The translations under genes and the position numbers were made by a program. This document shows positions 40,190 through 52,946 of a DNA stretch of 64,000 nt, piece by piece. The notes under the pieces are model-generated. The model did no database searches, was not told the DNA's origin, and saw only the letters and a list, made by a program, of their open reading frames with translations. The stretch is taken from positions 496,001 to 560,000 of the forward strand of contig JASBNA010000002.1 in NCBI GenBank assembly GCA_038087015.1, given 5' to 3'. This DNA is from Cerrena zonata (lineage: Eukaryota; Basidiomycota; Agaricomycetes; Polyporales; Cerrenaceae). Within the stretch, counting starts at the first letter, position 1. Each line of letters starts with the position of its first letter.

Positions 40190-41864
40190 GACTCGGACTA
40201 TTGCCGGCAACATTAGACCTACGGTAGGCATCCCGTATACCCATATGGCGAACTTCCTCGCAAGTATCACCAGACACATGAGTGATCCTGGGGTAGACCG
40301 TCAGTACTCTCCCCCTTACAGCATCCACTCGGAACTCGTCATGATCCTCCCTCGCTTGCGCCGCTCGGATTGATTCTAGTGGCGGTAAGTCTTCAGAACC
40401 GTCTTCATCTTCTGAGCCAGATCCGATGCCACTCACGCTGTTACCGACCGCATCTTGAACAGATTCCTCACCCGGGCCCCTCTTCCGAGTTCCCAACATC
40501 TTTTTCTTCACCTCCTCCTGCTCCTGCTCCTCCTCTTCCGAGTCATAAACCTCCTCCTCTCCAATAACCTCCTGAGTAGGCTCATCCGCATGTATGTAGA
40601 TAATATATCTACCTTTGCGGATCGGCCTTGCCTTGTAGCCTTTGTACATCACAACGGAGACGCCATCGACTTTCGATCCTTCACTGGCAAATTCCCGATT
40701 GGACTCGGAACTGGGCGCCCCAGAGTGATCGCACTCGAACTTCAAGGTGGCGGTGAGTATACTAGCCTTCTCACGAGCCAGATTGGCTTGTTCTTGGTAG
40801 AGAGAGGCAGAACTGATGTGTAAATCCGCCTGTTCTTGGTAAAGAGTGGCAGCCCGCTCTTCGGCTGCGATAAGTTGATTTATGGAAGCATGAAGGCTAT
40901 CCGTTTTGGCTAGGTAAGTCACAGTGACCGTATGAGCTCAATGAGACGATATTATAGAAAAACAAAGACATACCTGCCCCAAGTGCACACCCACATGTAT
41001 GAGTGGGCGGCGGCACATTCTCTTTGTTTCCCTCTTGATCCTCCACTGGCAGGTCCAACTCATCCATAGTACTGCTAGTAGGCTGACTCGGAACGACTTG
41101 GATTGGCTCCATTAGTACGGTGACGCCTGAGGGTAAAAATGATTGTTATTTTTACTTTGGGCCTTCATCTTGATTAGAACACTTACTTTGACGTTCGATT
41201 TGAGACTTGAACGCTCTCAACTGTTGGTTCAAGTCATCGCGCTGACCGTCATGGTGAGGTACACCTTTCACCGTCACTGGCATGATCTCCGAGTCCTTGA
41301 CTTGGGTAGCCACCCAGTCCACTGGAACTCCTGCACTCTCGCCTTTCACGCCATCCAAGTACGAAACCAATGTACGATCGGCTTCAGACTCAGAGTTAGC
41401 CAGGACGCGAGTGTCGGTAGGGGTTCCAGGCACAATACACGGACTATTAGGTGAGAACGCTCGACGGACATCCATGGGCTCCCCGTCTTCACTATAGTAT
41501 TGACCATTCTTGTATACAAAACGCTCGCGCAAGATTTCATGTTGATCTGAGTCAGTCACGGTGGTTAACGTGCGTTCCCACTGACTATCCGTAGTCTGGG
41601 AGTCGAGCGCACCCCCGGCGGCGAACATACTTAAAAAATTAGAGTGAGTCAATTATCCCTCATAGAAATAAGTTCCAGTACTCACACTGCCGTCTTTTCT
41701 TGGCCAGAGGCAGCCACCTTGCGTCCGAGTGTGTGATCGTCCTCTGAGTCGCTGGAGATACATTCGGGCGAGTATGCCTGTGTGTCATATGAGTCGGGAA
41801 GATAGCTTTCCTGTTCATATGAATCGGGGCGATAACTTTCTGCGTCGAACTCGTGTGTCTGCAT
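40149..41864 (-). CDS. Transposon accessory protein, unknown function
   Basis: Four exons on the minus strand join in frame. Start at 41864: MQTHEFDAESYRPDSYEQES, with repeated PDSYxxxxY motifs, then VMFAAGGALDSQTTDSQWER, FVYKNGQYYSEDGEPMDVRR, VTVLMEPIQVVPSQPTSSTM and VPPPTHTCGCALGA. The last exon has a coiled-coil-like part, LIAAEERAATLYQEQADLHI and LYQEQANLAREKASILTATL, an EEEVYDSEEEEQEQEEVKKK acidic/basic stretch, and a short end. No catalytic motif is seen. It is downstream of the transposase on the same strand, about 230 bases away, as is common for accessory genes of these elements. A DNA-binding or capsid-like role cannot be judged. Confidence 0.72.
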
Positions 41865-42096
41865 GACGAAAATTCTGGTAGTGTCAAGAGGGTTAATAGG
41901 AAGGTAAGGGATATGGAGTGCAAGTGGTGAAAAAAGCGATTTAATCCTGCTTACAAATGTATACCAGTGGGCTTGACTCGGAGTCGGTCTCTCAGGTGAG
42001 TCGATTATACTTCCGTTGATGCCACCCCGCAGGTGGCGCTGGTAGCAGACAACTTAGCATAAACCTCAGAACATTTAGAACGGCTAAGCAAATGAA

Positions 42097-45000
42097 CTAT
42101 AGACTGGCATAACCAAGTGAGGCCTGCATGATGTCAACAACCTCTTCGACATCAGCATCTTCCTCCTCCTCCTCCTCCTCCTCCTCCTCCTCCTCCTCCT
42201 CTTCCTCCTCCTCTGCCTCCTCGACTTCATCATCGGAATCCTTATCCTCATCGGAATCCTCATCGTCTTGTCCTTCATCCTCGCCCTCGTTCTCAGCACT
42301 ACTAGTTTCCTTCGCGCCGGTAATTCCCTCGTCCTCCTCGTCCTCCTCGTCCTCAGATGCATCAGGCAAGATGTCATCAAAATCGAGTTGTGGATCGTCG
42401 ACCTTCAACGGAACATGACCTATCCCACCACCCCGATAGCGCATGTACATATCCCTGTCGACAAAACTGAATTAAATTCAGTTTTATATCCATAATGCGA
42501 ATGTATTGTGGCTTACCAATTGACGTAGTAGTATTTCCAGCGCATGTCAGCATCAACCTTCAGGTTATTGTCGACCGCCGCCATGCCATGCGCAAAGGCA
42601 GGTATTATGTGCGCACCACGGATCACATCATCGGGGTTAAGAAAGCCACATGCACCATCTTCTTCTACAGGGATCAGTTCCAGTCGATGAAGACGACGTT
42701 GTTTGAACCCGGCCTTCCAGGTCTGGACTCGTTGGTACCAGTGTACAAAGAGTAGTTCTGTGTGGTGCATAGGAGCGTCACCATTGGGAACCACATGAAC
42801 AACGTCAGCATGATAGATGCCAAGGACCCGCGCATATGCAAATGGATGGCCTCCAGGTGACTCGCCAGAGTCTGCATCAAGATCCGTCGAGATGGACATG
42901 ATGTTAGCGTGACGATTGGCATTAATAATATCGTAATCGCGGCGCATGTCGTAGGTTGAATAATTGATTTGCATCGTCTTGTGTTCGAATAGGCGGCCAT
43001 TGACAATCATCGCCTCCGAACGATCACTAGGATCGAATTGTGTACCATCATCAGCTAGATCAGGGTTACGCAGACGACCAACAAGATGGTTCTCCAGTTT
43101 CGGCAGGAAGTTCTGGCAAATAATGTTTCGTCATTTGGAGTACCATTATCTCAAGACGACGAAGATAAAGATACCTTGTAGCGAACATCATCTTCACGGG
43201 CTTCTAACCAGTTCCAAATTCGTAAGGAAAAGTTACGTGAAGGGGAGATGTAATGGTGTTGATGGATCGACTTCTTGCGCAGCGTCTGCTTTGCCTCCTT
43301 GATGCGTGCTTCATCCTCTCGTCTCTTGCGCAGACTGCTTTTGAGTATCCGTTCGCGTCGATGTATACGTGAGATTTGACGGGTAAATTGAATCTTGTTC
43401 GTGCGCCCATAGTACCGCTTTACACTGCGATGCTCGAGCTCCCCCTTTGGCGCAATCATGACCATCTTTACTAGGAATCGAGCAATAAAAATATGGCACT
43501 TACGGGTTGCGTGGAGTATGAGTCAGTCGTGCCGAATTTCGGTATTTGGCGCATGTAATCACCCATCGCATGTAGCTTATAAGTAGCGAGTTGGAAGACC
43601 TTTTTCGTCGCCACGCGTGAGGGAGTGGGACGTTGTAGATTCGAGGGAACCGGAACACCGCGTCGAGATTGCTGTTTAGCGCGACGTCGCATCCGTGCAG
43701 CTTCTTCCTTCGGTAGCTCCCTGGTGTCATAACTGGGACAGATAGTGTTGGTGAAATGTCGAATTTTTGTACCAAATGTCCGGGTGAGATCCTGTAGTAT
43801 CTTGATGGTGGATGTGGTATGCAAACGTAACTTTGCATTAGCATGCCATTCGGCCATGACAAAAACAAGGTCTTGTATAGCACGATCATGTCCAGTATCC
43901 AGAAACAACCCTTCTATAACAGGCAAGCAACACTGATAACATAAAATGAATGGTAGGCTTATGCAGATTCAACTACGTCATACCTGAAGTAAATCTTCGA
44001 AGTTCCGTGCTGCCAACTTCTTCAGAGCAGATGCGTTGTTATGAAAGCGACGAATGGTAGAGCGTCCAAAGGTTGGTACGAGACGATATCTGGGGGCATT
44101 GCATATCAATAACGATGACTGGCATGTCAATCAAATAAAGTATTGTATACCTTTCGTTGAAATGTTGTATACTTGTGCCCCCAAGCGCGATCAATATGCG
44201 AATGAGGTGTGTCAGTAAAGCTTTCCACACTCCTAGCTCGATTTCGTGCATCAAATCGACCACAAGGATGAGGAAGAGATTGATGAGATCCCCCAATCGG
44301 TCCGTGAAGGCGTTCTATCAACACCACCTTAGTACGCATGCAGAAATATGAACACGATGTGGAACGTACAACAGTAGGCACATATGAGTTAGGTGAGAGG
44401 AGAGCTTCCACGGCAGCTGATTTTACACCCTTTCCGCGTTCATAAATGGCAGCGCGTGCGAGCTTGATTTTGTACGAGAGGGCATGAGATGGAGCTCTCT
44501 GAAATGTATCACGTCTTGAGGTATCATAAACAGTCCCCACCTCCTTGATGCGATCCTTCGTCACAAGACACTGTGGGCATGGGCACTTACCCAGATTGCG
44601 AATGGTAGCGAGGAGGACTCTACATCAAACAGGGTCAGAGTCCATACGCTATCAAGGGAAATTGGAGAATCTTTACTTTTCTGGGTAATCCGCCGAATAG
44701 GTGAATATTCGGGGATACACACGGCGTGTTATCCCATCAGCACACTTTATCACAATGCCATGATGACATGCATTGACGAATTCATCATCCAGGACAACTC
44801 GCAACACTTCATGCATGAGCTCACGACGACAATGAGTGAGAACGTCTGCAGGAGGACCTTCCCCGGTCAACTTAAGATACCAATCATGGAACGTGTCGGG
44901 TAGCTGGAGTTATAGTTGTTAGACAACGAAATATATTTAGATCGAGATTGAACATACCTTAGGAATGTATGCGATGTGATGGCAACTGCCCGATGAAGGG

Positions 45001-46316
45001 CACACACGAATATATTTTGATTCGTTTCCGAAATACATGTAGATTGGCCAGAGGGATGCGTCACCAAAGTTCGTCAAGTGAGTGGAGTCCGAATACCACA
45101 TAAGTCCACAGATGATACGCTCAAGTGAACAACCAACTTCGGGTGGTTGTTGCTGCAATCTCTCGTACGCGAGATTGAATTCCTCACTCGTATACAACTC
45201 GCCATGAATGCGTTCATCCTCGGGCGACGGAGCATTTCCACGCGCCCAGAATTGGCGATATGGGACGTATTGAAATGTCAATGAAGCGGGGTTGGTCCAT
45301 ACAGCTTTAATGACTTCGACAAGAGGGCGATGGATGAGGCCTGGCACTGTGAAAATGGGTACAGGGTCATCTCCGTCAATGGGATGAGGTTTCCCATCTG
45401 GGACCGCTATCTTGACAGAGCTTTCACGCCACCCGTCACTATGCTGCTGTGCAATAGCAGCATCGAGCAAGCGTGTTTCACGTTGTGCGTTGAAATGAAC
45501 CAATTCGTCGGCCTTGAGGAGCGGAAAGATCGACTGTACCAAGCGATTGGTATCTTCGAGGGATTTCGTGGGGGTGGACCAATGCCAATCCATGATCAGC
45601 TGAGCCGACATGGATGAACAGGACAATGTTGGGGGTAGGACTGGAGCGGATTTGTGAAGTGGATCGACAACGGTCGCAACTCGCTCCTGTAGTGCGCCAG
45701 GGACGCTACTTCGTGGCTCAACAAAGTGGATAGGGGTGGGGGTAAAGAGTGTTGGGTTGGTGGGGGGGACAGGACGCAGAGACTTAGAATAGAGTCCATA
45801 GCGATCCATGGGACCGCTGTGCAACTCAAATAGAGGCTCATCAAGCTCTGGAGAGGGAGAGTCCAGCCTCACAGGGGGAACGGTGGTCTTTGAAACGTCA
45901 CACCGTATACTACGTTGCTGCTCGATTATCTTCCAAGTGGGGCGTTTGTTGCGGCGACCCCGCCCACAGGATTCCGGGAGATCGACGAGCTCATTTGGAT
46001 CGGATGCAGGTGGTATATGACCGGGTGGGAGCTCCCAATCCATAGGCAAGTCGTCTAGTAATTCCGATTGATGGCTACTAGCGTTAGTGACTTGCGTCGT
46101 TGACTTCGCTCTCTTCTTTAACTTCTTCGCCGCACGTTTGACACAGTGCTCGATCCGGCGAACTTTCTTCCTCAGTTTCTTGGCCTGAGACTGCTCCCAA
46201 CGCCTGTGATGGTCGCATTTGGATTGGTGAATATGCAAACCTCGTGCTGTGTCCGAGCCTCGACGACATGTTGGAACACATGGAAATTTGGACTTGATGA
46301 AAGTGTCGGAATCCAT
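42097..46316 (-). CDS. Plavaka-type transposase
   Basis: Transposase of a basidiomycete DNA transposon group. The minus strand starts at 46316 (MDSDTFIKSKFPCVPTCRRG, a C2H2-like start) and has several introns. Family blocks: LMWYSDSTHLTNFGDASLWP, IYMYFGNESKYIRVCPSSGS, ILVVDLMHEIELGVWKALLT (the core D...HE motif), FGTTDSYSTQPGELEHRSVK, NGRLFEHKTMQINYSTYDMR, and YYYVNWFVDRDMYMRYRGGG. The C-terminus is an extremely acidic run of over 20 Glu codons (CTC/TCC repeat on the plus strand at about 42163-42222). No frame break is seen once introns are removed; one intron near 43442-43502 must end at GCCAAAG to restore STQPGELEHR. An intact frame with all conserved blocks suggests a recent copy. Confidence 0.92.
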
Positions 46317-46792
46317 GGTCAGGGGTAGGAGTGAATACAGGTAGGTGTGGCTAACTGATAAATCAATACATAGTGTATGGATCGATGAACTTGAATATAA
46401 TACCTTTGAGTTTTATACCAAGTGGAAGAGTGGAGGTGCTGCCACTGAAGCACCGTCTCGCAATATGCAAGACTTAGCCAGATTTCTGAGTGAAGCGTGG
46501 GGTAGCCAATCCGAGTGAGGCCGACCAGAGCCTGAATCGGCCGAGCACTCGGAAGACATTTGTAAGGAAGTCGGAATGCGAAATGAGGTACAGTTGAGAT
46601 TCCGCTTGGTGGTCTCTGCGCATAACTAGTTATATTCAACACCCGCGATGAGAAGCGGGAAACAAACCTTAAACATGAGCCCTGCGACTCAGTCCACAAT
46701 CACCAAACCCCCACCGCGGCTGGCAATCCTCCCCCACTGCTCACCCCTTTGCTTCAGCCCATTTATTCCACTCCTTGTCGGTAACTAACACC
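46317..46792. promoter_or_regulatory. Shared promoter region of the mobile element
   Basis: About 475 bases separate the transposase start (46316, minus) and the DUF6698 gene start (46793, plus). It contains no gene and probably drives both. Confidence 0.5.
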
Positions 46793-48880
46793 ATGGGTAG
46801 TCGTCAGAAAAAAGACAAGAAAAACGAAAAGAAAAGAGATAAAAAGAAAAGTAAAAATGCTCACTCAGGCGGAGTGGAAGATCATGATGAGCCTCCTCGT
46901 CCTCCCCCTACATCGGTTGTGCCTCCTCCCCCACCTAACATCCCTAGTATTCGACTTCCTCCTACTGGTAGCAATGCTGCGACTAGAGCTACTCCGATAC
47001 CAGCAAATGCTGGTGCTAGTTCATCACGCCCTTCGGTCCAACCAGTAGCAGCCATGTGAGTCAACGTTCCACATTACGTCGCGCTCACAGACTGCTAACA
47101 AGATAGCTCTAGCGAGCCACAACAGACCATGCCTAGAGGAATCAAGAGACCCAGCAAAAGTAAGAAAGCGAAACGTAGCAAGAAACGCAAGAGGACTGAG
47201 AAGCTGTCAGTCGAAGATCTCCTAGACGAGGACATCAAGAAAAGGTTCGATATTGGGCACTATGCCCGTTGCTTTGCGAGGCTAGGTGGGGTGTTTACAC
47301 CAGTGGGCGATATCCTAGAAGTTGGAGAAAAGTGGGAGTGGGCGTGCAAGAAGTGGGATAGCGAGCAACGAACTGCTCTTGACGTGGACTTAAACAGCAT
47401 CGGTGATACCCAGCGCGGTGCTAAGTATAGCAACACAGCTTCCGATTCCGATTCTAATTCGGATTCAGAGGAGGAATCCGATTCAGATTCGGACTCAAGT
47501 GACCCTGAGTCATCTTCCAGCTCTTCTGATTCTGATTCTGATTCTGATTCAGAATCAGAGGAAGATGTGCCTATCACCGGTCCTAGTAAGTTTATTGGAC
47601 AGCAAGGGAACGATATCATTACTCACCATTGACATATCAATTCGAAGGTCCGCAGAAAGACCCTAGAGATATGTCTCAGTATAAGATAGAGTAAGTCGTC
47701 TTCAGTACGTCTCATGATACATTGCAAACTCACCTTCAATTTTGAGGCATTATCACAAGATAGAGGGGTGGACGATCCTTTGCTCCATTGTCCCGAACTT
47801 GAGCGAGGCGGTACATCAATGTGTCCAGCGCGGACACTCCCTCAAGACGCTTCCTTTCACTCGGGCGGTAAGTACAACATTGTCCTTATTAGTCGATGCG
47901 ATCATTTGCTCACCATCTACCCGCAACGAAATCGTATCTCAGCTCCAAGGTGGGATTTTGAGATGCCGCGGCAACGACACGAATGGTCTAAGGACACGAT
48001 GCTTTTACTACATCAATCAAGATACATCGGAACTTTCGCCGCCGATTCCCTTGGCTCAACATAAACTTAAGGAATTGCGCGGGTGGAATCACCCCGCAAT
48101 GGCGGCGCTGCTCCTGCCAATCAACCATGCTCTGACAGACGAGTAAGCATTTCAGGGGACCTTCGAAGGACATTAATAACTTGGTTCATCATAGGAATTT
48201 GAAGTTAGCGAGGGCGCGACTGATTGCGACGCATCACGATCTGATGCCTCGTTACCTCTATCCCGAGAACCATGTCATTGAGGAGCATCATGAAGAAAAG
48301 GGTTTATTCCAGGGTCACTACATTATCTTTGTAAGTAATCACCTCTCTCCGGTCTTAAATGGTTTGCTTATCTGAGAGTGTTAGATACTGCAGCACGTAT
48401 ATACTGCGCCTAGTTCCGTGTGTGATGGACCAGGGCAGGCGAGAACGAGGAAGGGAAGTAATGCTCAACGGATGGGTATCTCGCGTTTGACCCCACGCCT
48501 GGTCGGGTATGCAACTGCACAGGTACGTCATTTCGGGGACTCGGATACCTTGTGTTTACAGCCAGTTTCTCACACGGGGTTTGACAGGCACAGTTCGCGA
48601 TCAACAATCAGCGAACCTGGGATGCGAACTATTATGATTTCGACCTCGCGAAGTTCTACTGGAACATTGTGAGGATACTCTCAACCGGGCCTGAGGGGCT
48701 GGCAATAATGAACTACATTAACGAGTAAGTCGTCCTGCAGAGCCGGAATCATATGAACTCACATGTGCCTCTATTAGGAGAATTTTCGGTGAAGAAGAAG
48801 TTCGTGAGCGCACCGGTTTGTCTGCTGCTGACCGTTTTTTCGCTCAGCGTGAGTTGCGCAGGATTGAGGAGGAGGCTTAG
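46793..48880 (+). CDS. DUF6698 protein of the mobile element
   Basis: Product of unknown function found in Agaricomycetes, often near transposons. About eight exons. The N-terminus is Lys-rich (MGSRQKKDKKNEKKRDKKKS), then Pro/Thr-rich, with RPSKSKKAKRSKKRKRTEKL and a Ser/Asp repeat block near 47450-47560. The conserved part gives YHKIEGWTILCSIVPNLSEA, LRGWNHPAMAALLLPINHAL, GSNAQRMGISRLTPRLVGYA, AQFAINNQRTWDANYYDFDL and AIMNYINERIFGEEEVRERT, matching the family as I recall it. The frame is intact when the intron ending ATTTTGAG (47691-47744) is used. Together with its head-to-head position to the transposase this suggests it belongs to the element. Confidence 0.83.
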
Positions 48881-49202
48881 ATTATTTTAATCGGAATATA
48901 TATATTTTTGGCTTTCCCTACTGTGTGCACCGATGACCTAAGAAGCAAATGATTGAAACAGCAATATAAGATACCGCCCTATACTGCAGCAAACAACTTT
49001 CAATGTATAGTAGGAAATAGGTATGTGGTAGGGGATTAGTCTATTTATACATAAACAAGATTCTACAGTAATATGCGAGCTGTGCCATATCGCAAATATG
49101 TCGAATAGGTCACATTGCTCGCGAGCTGTGCCACAGGCCGCGCGTCGTGATTCTGATATGTATCGATATGTCGGATATCGGCGCCAATGTGTACTGTGTG
49201 TC
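48881..49202. other. Right flank of mobile element
   Basis: Holds the candidate right end (TGCCATATCG at 49083-49092), a 13-base direct repeat and several ATATGTCG-like motifs. No gene. Confidence 0.5.
49075..49133. repeat. 13-base direct repeat near element end
   Basis: GCGAGCTGTGCCA occurs at 49075-49087 and again at 49121-49133, 46 bases apart. It could be a transposase-binding subterminal repeat. Confidence 0.6.
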
Positions 49203-50745
49203 CTATACATGCTGTATATCCCAATTTACAGTCTTCCCCGATTCGCTGATGAGAGGCGGGTTGCGAGGTTGTGCGACTAGTGCAGATGAAGGAGGGGTTT
49301 TTGGAACGTAGCGGCCAGGAAGATCGAGAGTGCTAGGAGTAGCACTGATGGTCTGAGATCCACTCTGCTCATCAGCCAAAGGCTGGGATTCGAGTTCAGG
49401 TTCAGGGACCTCGTCCACTGTCTTGGATAAGGCCTCGCCCTCCATGCTTTCGACAGCAGCATCGATACTAGGTAAGGTAGTGTTCTCAGCAGGCGGAGAC
49501 GGCGGAGGAGTTGGTAGAAGGGTTTCGGCACGAGTCGCAGGGACAACCTTAGCACCCGAATGAGGAGATGCTAATCCCACTTTGACGGAGAGCTCATGTT
49601 CATCATGAGTTGTGATGCTAAATAGAGGCGTCAAAGAGAACTGGCCTCCAGAAGATGGAACCTGGAGTACAATGACCTCATCGCTGATGGAACGAGAGAT
49701 CTCGTGGTAGTTCGAGCTCCCTTTGTGGAAGAGTAAAAACTCTTGGGACGACGAAGGGAGGATAGAAAGTAACTCATTGACGTGAATGGGAATAGCCGAA
49801 TGAGTTGAGTGAATCCTTTTGGCTGGAATAGCAGTCAGGGTAGCAGGATATCCATCGTTTGTGGAAATGAACAGGGTAGCACCAGATTTTGTGATATGCT
49901 TCACCACTCCAGACTCAGAAGGCGTAGTTGTGAAGACGTAAGGACGGAAGACGATATCCCCTTCGGAAGTAACACTAACACCAGATGGATACTCTGCAGT
50001 AAGAGTAAGAGGCTCCAATGGAACAATCGAATGACTACCTGGGGCGAGACGAGGAAGGAGAACAATGTTACGAGAGGGATTCGTAGCCAAGGACGTTGAT
50101 GAGAAGTTTACGCTGAAGATCTCATTAGCATATACTCAGCAACGCGAGTACTAACACCTACCCATTCTTGTCAAGAGCCCATCTCTCCCAACGCAAATCC
50201 ATATTCAAGGTTCCAACCTGTCTCCCCTTCTGTCCGCTCAACCTGACCTCGTTCCCATTAACCTCAAAGCCAACCCGAACATCCCGTTTCACGAACTCGA
50301 GTATTCCATTCTGACCATATGCACCCAACCATTGCACATGTCCAGAGGAATAAACAACCCGGTACGTGAACGAGAACATCGACCCCTCAGGAATCAAACC
50401 AGCAGGAACGCTAACAGTCGCATACACCGCCGTCTGCTCTTGTACGGGCGAAGGAATGCGTTCAGACGCGACGCAACTGATCACTAGACCCCCTTTCTCG
50501 GCGTCCCCTGAATCGCCGACGTACTCGAATGCTAAAGCGCGCCATCCTCCGGTCTCCCCATGCCCCGGAGCTGGTAAGTCAGTCCACATTTCGACTCGTG
50601 TGCCATCCCTTCTGGCCTCCTCATAGGCAGCGGGAGAGTCGAACGACGCTTTGAACGTCAAATCATAGTGAGTCGCACCCTCAGCGAGTTTAGCCAGGGG
50701 TACAGTGGTCACTTGAGACAACTCGGGTGTGAATGTGAGATGCAT
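49203..50745 (-). CDS. Unknown protein, possible beta-sandwich N-terminus
   Basis: Two exons, 50745-50162 and 50112-49203, joined in frame by a 49-base intron ending TTCAG, for about 497 residues. It starts MHLTFTPELSQVTTVPLAKL. The N-terminal 190 residues are rich in beta-type patterns (GATHYDLTFKASFDSP, VEMWTDLPAPG, MFSFTYRVVYSSGHVQWLGA) that recall carbohydrate-binding-like or immunoglobulin-like sandwiches; this is a weak resemblance. The second exon is Ser/Thr/Pro-rich toward its end. The stop lies at the right flank of the mobile element, and related proteins may be longer, so the C-terminus may be cut by the insertion. No function is assigned. Confidence 0.72.
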
Positions 50746-51523
50746 GATGCCTAGATTGAGTGAGGAGAAGACGAGCGAGGGGGACGAAAGTGCGAATAGC
50801 TAAGCTGAGTGGTTAGATGGGAGAGGCGACTGCCCGAGCCTCCTTAGATCCCAGGTACCTAAGGGGCTTAGAGAGTTAGTGCACGGTCTATATATGCGTT
50901 TGGAGCTGATAAGCTTACGGGATTTTTGCAAAATCAGTCGATGAATGGACGCCTCGAGGATAGTTCCAGGTTCTCAGAGACGCTCCGGAACGAGGACGGT
51001 ATACACCGAGCGAAGTCGCTCGTTACCTATGCAGCAATCTACTTCCCTACTTGAAGCTTATTATTGAAAGGCTCCGAATGGCGAGGTAACAAGAAGAGTT
51101 ACTAGAGAACTGTAAATGGACAAGAAAGTCGCATATATACTGTTGTCAAGGATATCCCAAGTAGAAACAGAAACTAACCGAAGAACAGCATACAGTCAAG
51201 CAAGGGCGCTCAAGAACACGTTTAGCGTTATCAAGCCACCACAGTCAGACTATACATGTAAACAACACGCAATCACGAAGAGGGGACCGGCAATTGTGAA
51301 TGGCACAATAGAGCAAGAGTCGAGGACTCCCAGGCGTGGAGTGGCGTGCCGCAATCACAGGCAGTCATAGGCCTACATACATTTCTAAATGAACGATTCG
51401 TATCAAGATCCTCGTGTTTTCAGATAATCATACACCTCGAACGTACTTCTACAGCATGGCTTTCACGTTGGATCAAAACAGCCCCCAGAAGATTTAACTT
51501 GTTCTCTAACCTTCAGACTGCGA
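50746..51523. other. Intergenic, no gene seen
   Basis: Holds the promoter of the unknown gene at 49203-50745 and the 3' end of TSNAX. Frames in it are short and unlike known proteins. Confidence 0.5.
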
Positions 51524-52585
51524 TCAATCATCGTAGTCATCATGATCGTCTTCGCGGCCTCGTTTTCTACGCCCGCTCCCACCGCCATCACCGCCGTGTA
51601 CGCTGGACACGGTGCGAGACACGAGGTCATCTAGCATTTCCGGAGGGAGGTCGTATTCTGAACTACGAACAGCAACAGTGTATGCGGCTGAAACCACGTT
51701 AGTTTACTTGAGATTGATCTCCAAGATGTTGCGCGTTGCTTACCATCTTCGATCTTTTCTAGGGATTGTGATGTGACATTCTGCTTTTTTCTGAGATCTC
51801 TGACGTGTGGTACAAAGATTTCGAAATCTGTGGTTCAGAGGTAAGTTAGGTATTTCAAACTAATAAATGACCTCAGTATATGCATACCTGCTTTGCAATT
51901 TCTCACGAATGCGCACACTTCGTTTGCTTTTGCTCGGCCACCACGGTGAGGTATCGAAGAGATGGCAAAGCGCATCAGTTCTCCGGTGAGGTCTGAGAGA
52001 CCGAGAAGGTAATCTTCTAACGGCAGAGGAAAATACTGATGAATGCGTGAGTACACAACAATGCCAAGGACTCGACGGCCACCGACCTGATTTCCTTCAT
52101 TGTCTGACAACGACTTCTGAACTTCGTCGTATGATACTAGGCGTCCCGTGTCCAAGTAATGAGTGAAGCTCAAAGCCTCAATATATTCTTGCAAACCGGG
52201 AGATACAGCCCGTTGATATCTCCAAAAGCGGTCGCCTTTCACTTCATGACTAAATCCAGCAAACATGTTTTGTATTTCTTTCAGTTTGTCGCGACCTTTG
52301 ATGACTGCTCTCGCTGCTCGCTTTCGATCATCTTGGTCTTCGGGAGAAGCATCATCGGTCATTATTCGGTGGAGTAAGAAGATTACTTTCTTTGAGAGAT
52401 TGGTAACATCTCTACTAGACTAGCGGTACGACAGCGTAATGTGAGAGTGAGGAGGGGTGCCAGGGTACGATGCGGACCTTGATGAGTCGTTCTCTCCGGT
52501 CGTTGTGCTCATCGAGTTCATCTCGAAAGGAATCAAAGACCTCGACGATGGCTGAGCGTCCAGCGAGGGTTGCTTGCTGAGACAT
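51524..52585 (-). CDS. TSNAX: Translin-associated factor X
   Basis: Catalytic partner of translin in the C3PO nuclease, which cuts small RNA strands. The minus strand starts at 52585 with MSQQATLAGRSAIVEVFDSF and RDELDEHNDRRERLIK, then an intron and DQDDRKRAARAVIKGRDKLK. The block LQEYIEALSFTHYLDTGRLV carries the two Glu (EYIEA) used in catalysis in the human protein, and LGLSDLTGELMRFAISSIPH carries the matching Asp. The tail is basic/acidic (GRRKRGREDDHDDYDD) and ends with TGA at 51524-51526. All three residues known to be needed for cutting are present, so it should be active. Head to head with the HIT gene. Confidence 0.94.
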
Positions 52586-52946
52586 TTCCAAACCGCGGCA
52601 GTCGTCGGCTAGTTAATGTTTTATGACACGATGCCCTGATCGGCAGAGGACTATAGCTGCGCTCGGTTGCTATGGAATGTGGTACTGAGAGAGAGCGAAA
52701 GGCGAGTGTGGTAAAGTGAGTGGTCAAGGAAGAGAGAGTTGGATGAAATGCCGGGGCGGCCGAGATGTTATTTTGAGTTGCAAGGGGTTAGGAGAGGAAG
52801 CCGAGAGGTCCGGGATCTCTTGTCCATGCCAGAGCCAGTGAATGACCGAATCGGTGCATGCTTTCTTCATCTCTGCTTGTTCTCTCTCCTCCACCACAAG
52901 GCCGCCCATACCCCTTCTCTCTCCACTCCTCCCTTGTTCTCTCGCG
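52586..52946. promoter_or_regulatory. Shared promoter of TSNAX and HIT gene
   Basis: About 360 bases between two divergent start codons. Pyrimidine-rich near the HIT start (CTCTCCTCC patterns). No further feature seen. Confidence 0.45.

Larger units (their letters stand above)
39846..49092. mobile_element. Plavaka-type DNA transposon with three genes
   Basis: A single element is inferred from three adjacent genes: a Plavaka-type transposase and an accessory gene on the minus strand and a divergent DUF6698 gene on the plus strand. All three frames appear intact, so it may be active or recent. The ends given are a guess: CGATATGGCA at 39846-39855 is inverted as TGCCATATCG at 49083-49092, but I see no target-site duplication, and a 10-base match can arise by chance in regions this size. 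Repeated motifs near both edges (CGGACT repeats at left, GCGAGCTGTGCCA twice at right) look like subterminal repeats. Confidence 0.68.

Noticed and set aside
42128..42418. Plus-strand frame of almost pure Ser
   Set aside because: It is the antisense reading of the Glu-coding CTC/TCC repeat in the transposase.
43440..43505. Stop codon inside the transposase
   Set aside because: A longer intron ending GCCAAAG joins STQP to GELEHRSVK in frame.
47691..47770. Apparent extra G in the DUF6698 gene
   Set aside because: The intron ending ATTTTGAG restores an uninterrupted frame through EHYHKIEGWTIL.
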